The notes under the pieces were generated by a model. It ran no database searches and was not told the origin of the DNA. It saw only the letters and a list, made by a program, of their open reading frames with translations. Shown here in pieces: positions 54,464 to 64,000 of a stretch of DNA of 64,000 nt. Positions within the stretch are counted from its first letter, which is position 1, and each line of letters begins with the position of its first letter. Both the position numbers and the translations under genes were made by a program. The stretch comes from Rhipicephalus microplus. Taxonomy: Eukaryota; Arthropoda; Arachnida; Ixodida; Ixodidae. The DNA is taken from positions 137,145,319 through 137,209,318 of the forward strand of contig NC_134707.1 in the NCBI RefSeq assembly GCF_043290135.1, written 5' to 3'.

Positions 54464-55756
54464 CGTACTCGTTTTTGAATTCGCACACGCATACTCCTTT
54501 TGGAATAGGCACGTGCGTACTCGTTTTTGAATGCACATGCACATACTCGTTTTTGAATAAGCACGCGCGTACTCGTTTTTGAATGCGCACACTCGTACTC
54601 GTTTTGGAATAGGCATGCGCATACTCGTTTTTGACTGCGCACGTGTATAATCGTTTCGGAATGCGCGCGCGCATGCTCGTTTTTGGATAGGCACGCGCGT
54701 TCTTGTTTTTTAATGCGCACGCGTACACTCGTTTTGAATGCGCACGCGTATACTCGTTTTTGAATGCACACGTGCATACTCGTTTTCGAATAGGCACGCG
54801 CATAATCGTTTTTGAATGCACACGCGCATACTCGTTTCGAAATAGGCACGCGCATACTCGTTTTTGAATGCGCACACGCATACTCGTATTTGAATGCGCA
54901 CACGCATACTCGTATTTGATTGCGCACGCGCATACTCGTTTTGCAATGGGCACGTGCATACTCGTTTTTGAATGCGCACGCGCATACGCGTTTTTGAACA
55001 GGCACACGCGTACTCGTTTTTGAATGCACACACGCATACTCGTTTTTGAATGCACACGCGCATACTCGTTTCGGAATACGCACACGCATACTCGTTTTGG
55101 AATGCACACGCGCATACTCGTTTTGGAATAGGCACGTGCGTAATCGTTTTTGAATGCGAAAGCGCATACGCGTTTTTGAACATGTACAGGCGTACTCATT
55201 TTCGATTGCACACGCGCGTACTCGTTTTGGAATAGGCACGTGCGTACTCGTTTTTGAATGCGAACGCGCATACGCGTTTTTGAACATGCACACGCGTACT
55301 CGTTTTTGAGTGCGCACGCGTAAACTCTTTTTGAATGCACACGCGCATAATCGTTTTTGAATAGGCACGCGCGTACTCGTTTTTGATTGCGCACGCGTAT
55401 ACTCGTTTCGGAATACGCACGCGCATACTCGTTTTTGAATGCGCACGCGTATACTCGTTTTGAATGCACACGCGCATACTCCTTTTGAATAGGCACGCGT
55501 GTACTCGTTTTTGAATGCGCACGCGTATACTCGTTTCGGAATGTGCACGTGCATACTCGTTTTCGAATAGGCACGCGCATACTCGTTTTTGAATGCGCAC
55601 ATGCATACTCGTTTTTGAATGCACAAGCGCATACTCGTTTCGGAATACGCATGCGCATACTCGTTTTGGAATGCGCACGCGTATACTCGTTTTGGAATAG
55701 GCACGTGCGTACTCGTTTTTGAATGCGAACGCGCATACGCGTTTTTGAACATGCAC

Positions 55757-57070
55757 ACGCTTACTCGTTTTTGAATGCGCACGCGCATACGCGTTTTTGA
55801 ACATGCACACGCGTACTCGTTCTTGAATGCGCACGCGCATACGCGTTTTTGAACATGCACACGCGTACTCGTTTTTGAATACGCACGCGTATACTCGTTT
55901 TGAATGCGCACGCGCATACTCGTTTTCAATAGGCACGCGCGTACTCGTTTTTGAATGCGCACGCGTATACTAGTTTCGGAATGCGCACGCGGATACTCGT
56001 TTTCGAATAGGCGCGCGCATACTCGTTTTTGATTGCGCACACGCATACTCGTTTTTGAATGCACACGCGCATACTCGTTTCGGAATACGCACGCGCATAC
56101 TCGTTTTGGAATGCGCACGCGCATATTCGTTTTGGAATAGGCACGTGCGTACTCGTTTTTGAAAGCGAACGCGCATACGCGTTTCTGAACATGCACACGC
56201 GTACTTGTTTATGAATGCGCACGGGTATACTCGTTTTGAATGCGCACGCGCATACTCTTTTTCGAATAGGCACGCGCATACTCGTTTTTGAATGCGCACG
56301 CGCATACTCGTTTTTGAATGCACACGCGCATACTCGGTTTGGAATAGGCACGCACATACTCGTTTTTGAATGCGCACACGCATACTCGTTTTTGAATGCG
56401 CACGCGTATACTCGTTATGAATGCGCACACGCATACTCGTTTTTGAATGCACACGCGCATACTCGTTCTGGAATAGGCTCGCGCATATTCGTTTTTGAAT
56501 GCGCACACGCATACTCGTATTTGAATGCACACGCACATACTCGTTTTGGAATAGGCACGTGCATACTCGTTTTTGAATGCACACGCGCGTATGCGTTTTG
56601 AACAGGGACATGCGTACTCGTTTTTGATTGCGCACGCGTATACTCGTTTTTGAATGCGCACACGCATACTCGTTTTTGAATGCACACGCGCATATATGTT
56701 TCGGAATACGCACGCGCATACTCGTTTTAGAATGCGCACGCGCATACTAGTTTTTGAATGCACACGCGCATACTCGTTTTCGAATAGGCACGCGCATACT
56801 CGTTTTTGAAAGCACACGCGCATACTCGTTTTTGAATGCACACGCGCATACACGTTTCAGAATAGGCACGCACATACTCGTTTTGGAATGCACACGCACA
56901 TACTCGTTTTTGAAACTGCAAGTGCGTACTCGATTTTGAATGCGCACGTGCATACTCGTTTTGAATTATACACGAGCTTACTTGTTTTTGAATGCACACG
57001 CGCATACTCGTTTTGGAATGCGCACGCGCATACTCATTTTTGAATAGGCACGCGCATACTTGTTTTTGAA
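55757..57070. repeat. Gamma core block, further copy
   Basis: It aligns to 49,693-51,308 at 6,064 bp, then 5,757 bp after about 307 bp missing here (equivalent to 50,220-50,525, which includes the 22 bp monomer). It shares GAACAGGGACATGC, CATATATGTTTCGG and GAAACTGCAAGTGC with 37.1-38.7 kb. Confidence 0.72.
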
Positions 57071-57709
57071 CGCGCACACGCATACTCGTTTTTGAATGCA
57101 CACGCGCATACTCGTTTCGAAATAGGCACGCGCATACTCTTTTTGGAATGCGCACGCGCATACTCGTTTTTGAATGCGCACACGCATACTCGTATTTGAA
57201 TGCACACGCGTATACTCGTTTTGGAATAGGCACGTGCATACTCGTTTTTGATTGCGCACGCGCATACGCGTTTTTAAACAGGCACACGCCTACTCGTTTT
57301 TGAATGCGCACGCGTATACTCCTTTTGAATGCGCATGCGCATACTCGTTTTTGAAGGCACATGTGCATACTCGTTTTGGAATAAGCACGCGCATACTCGT
57401 TTTTGAACGCGCACACGCATACTCGTTTTTGAATGCACACGCGCATACTCGTTTCGAAATAGGCACGCGCATACTCTATTTGGAATGCGCACGCGCATAC
57501 TCGTTTTTGAATGCGCACACGCCTACTCGTTTTTGAATGCGCACGCGTATACTCGTTTTGAATGCGCATGCGCATACTCGTTTTTGAATGCACACGCGCA
57601 TACTCGTTTTTGAATGCACTACGCGCATACACGTTTCGGAATAGGCACGCACATACTCGTTTTTGAATGCACACGCGCATACTCGGTTTGGAATAGGCAC
57701 GCGCATACT

Positions 57710-59311
57710 CGTTTTTGACTGCGCACGCGTATACTCGTTTTGAATGCACACGCGCATACTAGGATTTGAATGCACACGCCCATACTCGTTTTTGAATGCA
57801 CACGCGCATACTCGTTTCGGAATACGCACGCGCATACTCGTTTTTGAATGCGCACGCGCATGCTCGTTTTGGAATGCGAAGCGCATACTCGTTTTTGAAT
57901 TCGCACGCGCATATTCCTTTTGGAATAGGCACATGCGTACTCGTTTTTGAATGCACACGCACATACTCGTTTTTGAATAGGCACGCGCGTACTCGTTTTT
58001 GAATGCACACACGCGTACTTGTTTTGGAATAGGCACGCGCATACTCGTTTTTCAATGCGCACGTGTATAATCGTTTTGGAATGCGCACGCGCATGGTCGT
58101 TTTTGAATAGGCACGCGCGTACTCGTTTTTTAATGCTCACGTGTACACTCGTTTTGAATGCGGACGCGTATACCCGTTTTTGAATGCACACGCGCATACT
58201 CGTTTTCGAATAGGCACGCGCATACTCGTTTTTGAATGCACAAGCGCATACACGGTTTTGAATGCACACGCGCATACTCGTTTCGAAATAGGCACGCGCA
58301 TACTCGTTTGGGAAGGCGCACGCGCATACTCGTTTTTGAATAGGCATGGGCGTACTCGTTTTTGAATGCGCACGCGCATACTTGTTTTTGAATGCACACG
58401 CGCATACTCGTTTTTGAATGCGCACACGCATACTCGTATTTGATTGCGCACGCGCATACTCGTTTTGGAATAGGCACGTGCATACTCGTTTTGGAACGCG
58501 CACGCGCGTACGCGTTTTCGAATAGACACGCGCATACTCGTTTTTGAATGCGCACACGCATACTCGTTTTTGAATGCACACGTGCATACTCGTTTCGGAA
58601 TACGCATGCGCATACTCGTTTTGGAATGCGCACGCGTATAATCGTTTTGGAATAGGCACGTTCGTACTCGTTTTTGAATGCGAACGCGCATACGCGTTTT
58701 TGAACATGCACACGCGTACTCGTTTTTGATTGCGCACGCGCATACGCGTTTTTGAACATGCACAAGCGTATTCGTTTTTGAATGCGCACGCGCATACGCG
58801 TTTTTGACCATGCACACGCGTACTCGTTTTTGAATGCGCACGCGTATACTCGTTTTGAATGCGCACGCGCATAGTTGTTTTTGAATGCACACGCGCATAC
58901 TCGTTTCGGAATACGCACGCGCATACTCATTTCGGAATGGGCACGCGCAAACTCGTTTTTGAATGCGCACGCGCGTACTCGTTTTTGAAAGCACATGCGC
59001 ATACTCACTTTTGGAATAAGCACGTGCATACTCGTTTTTGAACGCGCACACGCATACTCGTTTTTGAATGCACACGCGCATACTCGTTTTGGAATGCGCA
59101 CGCGTGTACTCGTTTTTGAATAGGCACGCGCGTACTCGTTTTTGATTGCGCACGCGCATACTCGTTTTTGAATGCACACGCGCATACTCGTTTTTGAATG
59201 GGCACGCGCGTACTCGTTTTTGAATGAGCACGCGCATACTCGTTTTTGAATGCACACGCACATACTCGTTTTTGAATGCGCACACGCATACTCGTATTTG
59301 ATTGCACACGC
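57710..59311. repeat. Gamma block, third copy of 52,500-54,100
   Basis: It aligns to 52,500-54,100 at 5,210 bp. It carries a 27 bp unit at 59,002-59,028 (CTCACTTTTGG, one inserted base) not present in the other copies, and private substitutions such as ATAGTTG near 58,872. The marker monomer is at 58,160-58,168. Confidence 0.75.
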
Positions 59312-59418
59312 GTATACTCGTTTTGGAATAGGCACGTGCATACTCGTTTTTGATTGCGCACGCGCATACGCGTTTTTAAACAGGCACACGCCTACTCGTT
59401 TTTGAATGCGCACGCGTA

Positions 59419-60332
59419 TACTAGTTTTTGAATGCACACGCGCATACTCGTTTTCGAATAGGCACGCGCATACTCGTTTTTGAAAGCACACGCGCATACT
59501 CGTTTTTGAATGCACACGCGCATACACGTTTCGGAATAGGCACGCACATACTCGTTTTGGAATGCGCACGCACATACTCGTTTTTGAAACTGCAAGTGCG
59601 TACTCGATTTTGAATGCGCACGTGCATACTCGTTTTGAATTATACACGAGCATACTTGTTTTTGAATGCACACGCGCATACTCGTTTTGGAATGCGCACG
59701 CGCATACTCGTTTTTGAATAGGCACGCGCATACTTGTTTTTGAACGCGCACACGCATACTCGTTTTTGAATGCACATGCGCATACTCGTTTCGAAATAGG
59801 CACGCGCATACTCTTTTTGGAATGCGCACGCGCATACTCGTTTTTGAATGCGCACACGCATACTCGTATTAGAATGCACACGCGTATACTCGTTTTGGAA
59901 TAGGCACGTGCATACTCGTTTTTGATTGCGCACGCGCATACGCGTTTTTAAACAGGCACACGCCTACTCGTTTTTGAATGCGCACGCGTATACTCCTTTT
60001 GAATGCGCATGCGCATACTCGTTTTTGAAGGCACATGCGCATACTCGTTTTGGAATAAGCACGCGCATACTCGTTTTTGAACGCGCACACGCATACTCGT
60101 TTTTGAATGCACATGCGCATACTCGTTTCGAAATAGGCACGCGCATACTCTTTTTGGAATGCGCACGCGCATACTCGTTTTTGAATGCGCACACGCCTAC
60201 TCGTTTTTGAATGCGCACGCGTATACTCATTTTGAATGCGCATGCGCATACTCGTTTTTGAATGCACATGCGCATACTCGTTTTGGAATAGGCACGCGTG
60301 TACTCGTTTTTGAATGCGCACGCGTATACTCG
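59419..60332. repeat. Partner of 38,417-39,330
   Basis: It is the same module as at 38.4-39.3 kb, displaced by 21,002 bp with equal length. After it the sequence rejoins a beta-derived segment (GTTTGGAATAGGC near 60,383) leading to the next marker at 61,015. Confidence 0.75.
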
Positions 60333-60740
60333 TTTCGGAATGCGCACGCGCATACTCGTTTTTGAATGCACACGTGCATACTGTGTTTGGAATAGGCACG
60401 CGCATACTCGTTTTTGAATGCGCACACGCATACTCGTATTTGAATGCACACGCGCGTACTTGTTTTGGATTAGGCACGTGCATACTCGTTTTTGAATGCG
60501 CACACGCATACTCGTATTGGAATGCACACGCGCATACTCGTTTTGAAATAGGCACGTGCATACTCGTTTTTGACTGCGCACGCGTATACTCGTTTTGAAT
60601 GCACACGCGCATACTAGGATTTGAATGCACACGCGCATACTCGTTTCGGAATACGCACGCGCATACTCGTTTTTGAATGCGCACGCACATGCTCGTTTTG
60701 GAATGCGAAGCGCATACTCGTTTTTGAATGCGCACGCACG

Positions 60741-62556
60741 TACTCGTTTTTGAATTCGCACGCGCATATTCCTTTTGGAATAGGCACGTGCTTACTCGTT
60801 TTAGAATGCACACGGACATACTCGTTTTTGAATAGGCACGCGCGTACTCGTTTTTGAATGCACACACGCGTACTTGTTTTGGAATAGGCACGCGCGTACT
60901 CGTTTTTCACTGCGCACGTGTATAATCGTTTCGGAATGCGCACGCGCATGGTCGTTTTTGAATAGGCACGCGCGTACTCGTTTTTTAATGCTCACGTGTA
61001 CACTCGTTTTGAATGCGGACGCGTATACCCGTTTTTGAATGCACACGCGCATACTCGTTTTCGAATAGGCACGCGCATACTCGTTTTTGAATGCACACGC
61101 GCATACACGGTTTTGAATGCACACGCGCATTCTCGTTTCGAAATAGGCACGCGCATACTCGTTTGGGAAGGCGCACGCGCATACTCGTTTTTGAATAGGC
61201 ATGGGCGTACTCGTTTTTGAATGCGCACGCGCATACTTGTTTTTGAATGCACACGCGCATACTCGTTTTTGAATGCGCACATGCATACTCGTATTTGATT
61301 GCGCACGCGCATACTCGTTTTGCAATAGGCACGTGCATACTCGTTTTTGAACGCGCACGCGCGTACGCGTTTTCGAATAGACCCGCGCATACTCGTTTTT
61401 GATTGCGCACGCGCATACGCGTTTTTGAACATGCACAAGCGTATTCGTTTTTGAATGCGCACGCGTATACTCGTTTTGAATGTGCACGCGCATACTCGTT
61501 TTTGTATGCACACGTGCATACCCGTTTCGGAATACGCACGCGCATACTCATTTCGGAATGGGCACGCGCATACTCGTTTTTGAATGCGCACGCGCGTACT
61601 CGTTTTTGAAAGCACATGCGCATACTCGTTTTGGAATAAGCACGTGCATTATCGTTTTTGAACGCGCACACGCATACTCGTTTTTGAATGCACACGCGCA
61701 TACTCGTTTTGGAATGCGCACGCGTGTACTCGTTTTTGAATAGGCACGCGCGTACTCGTTTTTGATTGCGCACGCGCATACTCGTTTTTGAACGCACACG
61801 CGCATACTCGTTTTTGAATGGGCACGCGCGTACTCGTTTTTGAATGCGCACGCGCATACTCGTTTTTGAATGCACACGCGCATACTCGTTTTTGAATGCG
61901 CACACGCATACTCGTATTTGATTGCACACGCGCGTACTCGTTTTGGATTAGGCACGTGCATACTCGTTTTTGAATGCGCACACGCATACTCGTATTTGAA
62001 TGCAAACGTGCATACTCGTTTTGAAATAGGCACGTGCATACTCGTTTTTGAATGCGCACGCGCATACGCGTTTTTGAACAGGCACACGCGTACTCGTTTT
62101 CGAATGCGTACGCGTATACACGTTTTGAATGCGCACGCGCATACTAGGTTTTGAATGCACACGCCTATACTCGTTTTTGAATGCACACGCGCATACTCGT
62201 TTCGGAATACGCACGCGCATACTCGTTTTGGAATGCGCACACGCATGCTCGTTTTGGAATGCTAAGCGCATACTCGTTTTTGAATGCGCACGCGCGTACT
62301 CGTTTTTGAATTCGCACACGCATACTCCTTTTGGAATAGGCACGTGCGTACTCGTTTTTGAATGCACATGCACAGACTCGTTTTTGAATAAGCACGCGCG
62401 TACTCGTTTTTGAATGCGCACACGCGTACTCGTTTTGGAATAGGCATGCGCATACTCGTTTTTGACTGCGCACGTGTATAATCGTTTCGGAATGCGCACG
62501 CCCATGCTCGTTTTTGAATAGGCACGCGCGTACTCGTTTTTTAATGCACACGCGTA
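60741..62556. repeat. 1,816-bp gamma tandem repeat, copy 1
   Basis: The segment from 60,741 repeats from 62,557 at a constant offset of 1,816 bp (about 70 monomers minus four bases). It holds the marker (61,015-61,023), the GACCCGCGC unit (near 61,380) and ACTAGGTTTTG (near 62,143). Scattered substitutions separate the copies, for example GTGCTTACTCG near 60,787 and TTTGTATGCACACGTG near 61,502. Confidence 0.87.
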
Positions 62557-64000
62557 CACTCGTTTTTGAATTCGCACGCGCATATTCCTTTTGGAATAGG
62601 CACGTGCGTACTCGTTTTAGAATGCACACGGACATACTCGTTTTTGAATAGGCACGCGCGTACTCGTTTTTGAATGCACACACGCGTACTTGTTTTGGAA
62701 TAGGCACGCGCATACTCGTTTTTCACTGCGCACGTGTATAATCGTTTCGGAATGCGCACGCGCATGGTCGTTTTTGAATAGGCACGCGCGTACTCGTTTC
62801 TTAATGCTCACGTGTACACTCGTTTTGAATGCGGACGCGTATACCCGTTTTTGAATGCACACGCGCATACTCGTTTTCGAATAGGCACGCGCATACTCGT
62901 TTTTAAATGCACACGCGCATACACGGTTTTGAATGCACACGCGCATACTCGTTTCGAAGTAGGCACGCGCATACTCGTTTGGGAAGGCGCACGCGCATAC
63001 TCGTTTTTGAATAGGCATGGGCGTACTCGTTTTTGAATGCGCATGCGCATACTTGTTTTTGAATGCACACGCGCATACTCGTTTTTGAATGCGCACATGC
63101 ATACTCGTATTTGATTGCGCACGCGCATACTCGTTTTGCAATAGGCACGTGCATACTCGTTTTTGAACGCGCACGCGCGTATGCGTTTTCGAATAGACCC
63201 GCGCATACTCGTTTTTGATTGCGCACGTGCATACGCGTTTTTGAACATGCACAAGCGTATTCGTTTTTGAATGCGCACGCGTATACTCGTTTTGAATGCG
63301 CACGCGCATACTCGTTTTTGAATGCACACGCGCATACTCGTTTCGGAATACGCACGCGCATACTCATTTCGGAATGGGCACGCGCATACTCGTTTTTGAA
63401 TGCGCACGCGCGTACTCGTTTTTGAAAGCACATGCGCATACTCGTTTTGGAATAAGCACGTGCATTATCGTTTTTGAATGCGCACACGCATACTCGTTTT
63501 TGAATGCACACGCGCATACTCGTTTTGGAATGCGCACGCGTGTACTCGTTTTTGAATCGGCACGCGCGTACTCGTTTTTGATTGCGCACGCGCATACTCG
63601 TTTTTGAATGCACACGCGCATACTCGTTTTTGAATGGGCACGCGCGTACTCGTTTTTGAATGCGCACGCGCATACTCGTTTTTGAATGCACACGCGCATA
63701 CTCGTTTTTGAATGCGCACACGCATACTCGTATTTGATTGCACACGCGCGTACTCGTTTTGGATTAGGCACGTGCATACTCGTTTTTGAATGCGCACACG
63801 CATACTCGTATTTGAATGCACACGCGCATACTCGTTTTGAAATAGGCACGTGCATACTCGTTTTTGAATGCGCACGCGCATACGCGTTTTTGAACAGGCA
63901 CACGCGTACTCGTTTTTGAATGCGTACGCGTATACACGTTTTGAATGCGCACGCGCATACTAGGTTTTGAATGCACACGCCTATACTCGTTTTTGAATGC
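62557..64000. repeat. 1,816-bp gamma tandem repeat, copy 2 (cut by window end)
   Basis: This is the adjacent copy of 60,741-62,184, with the marker at 62,831-62,839. The window ends within it while the array is still in phase, so the repeat presumably continues. Confidence 0.87.

Larger units (their letters stand above)
1..64000 (+). repeat. 26-bp satellite array filling the entire window
   Basis: The sequence is a continuous head-to-tail array of ~26 bp monomers with the core CGTTTTTGAATGCGCACG. Neither end of the window leaves the array, so the true array is longer than 64 kb. Most monomers are 26 bp. Common 25-mers lack one T of the T-tract or one base of the CG run, and rarer units are 14, 18, 21, 22 or 27 bp. 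I saw no monomer in inverted orientation and no interspersed unique DNA, so every stretch without a gene holds only this satellite. The consensus is 50% G+C with four CpGs per 26 bp, about 2.5 times the number expected from its composition. Arrays of this kind are known from eukaryotic heterochromatin; the species and chromosome location are not readable here. Confidence 0.98.

Noticed and set aside
1..64000. CRISPR array
   Set aside because: The ~26 bp repeats are directly adjacent with no unique spacers, and no cas-like sequence is present.
1..64000. Telomeric repeat
   Set aside because: The unit has no TTAGGG-, TTTAGGG- or TTAGG-like run and is CpG-rich; it could still be subtelomeric, but nothing shows that.
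1..64000. CENP-B box
   Set aside because: The pattern TTCG-N4-A-N2-CGGG was looked for in the TTTCGGAATACGC and CACGGG variants. The spacing or the CGGG end fails in each subtype I examined.
1..64000. tRNA, rRNA or other structured RNA genes
   Set aside because: No sequence departs from the satellite pattern, and no cloverleaf, B-box or rRNA-like stretch was seen.

Overview
The whole 64 kb is one uninterrupted head-to-tail satellite array. The unit is about 26 bp, with the conserved core CGTTTTTGAATGCGCACG flanked by TACT and CGCA, and roughly 2,460 copies fill the window. I find no unique sequence, gene, RNA gene, transposon or inverted block. Every monomer I read lies in the same orientation. 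An array of this size and hierarchy points to a eukaryotic chromosome, in a heterochromatic region such as a centromere, pericentromere, subtelomere or B chromosome. The sequence does not identify the species.

The array is hierarchical. Monomers fall into recognisable subtypes: TTTTTGAATGCG, TTTTTGAATGCAC, TTTTGGAATAGG with CACGTG, TTTCGGAATACG, and TACGCG...GAACAGG or GAACATG. Subtypes are ordered in dimers (52 bp) and trimers (78 bp). These are nested in higher-order units of about 1.2-1.35, 1.8, 2.2, 2.6-2.9 and 5-6.7 kb. I name three families. Family alpha (about 1-10,278 and 16,806-19,735) is marked by GTTGAGGAA and TTGTCGAATG monomers. Family beta (about 10,279-16,797 and 19,736-34,455) has a ~1.35 kb unit marked by CACGTGGTACTCG, ACTAGGATTTG and TATTCCTTTTGGAATA. 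Family gamma (about 34,456-64,000, with a foreshadowing piece at 15,452-16,797) is marked by one GCGGACGCG monomer per unit.

The most striking element is a 6,715 bp tandem duplication (20,586-27,300 and 27,301-34,015). Its first ~6.47 kb differ at only three bases that I could find. Other near-identical blocks recur 0.6 to 21 kb apart, which indicates recent and continuing unequal exchange or segmental amplification. Some could instead be assembly artefacts.

Long open frames occur everywhere, most of all on the minus strand. They are a by-product: the minus-strand consensus contains no stop trinucleotide in any frame, and 26 is not a multiple of three. I therefore annotate no protein-coding gene. 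Physical properties may matter more. Each monomer carries a 16-20 nt alternating purine-pyrimidine tract (Z-DNA type), four CpGs and a short T-tract, and many carry the palindrome CACGTG or ACGCGT.
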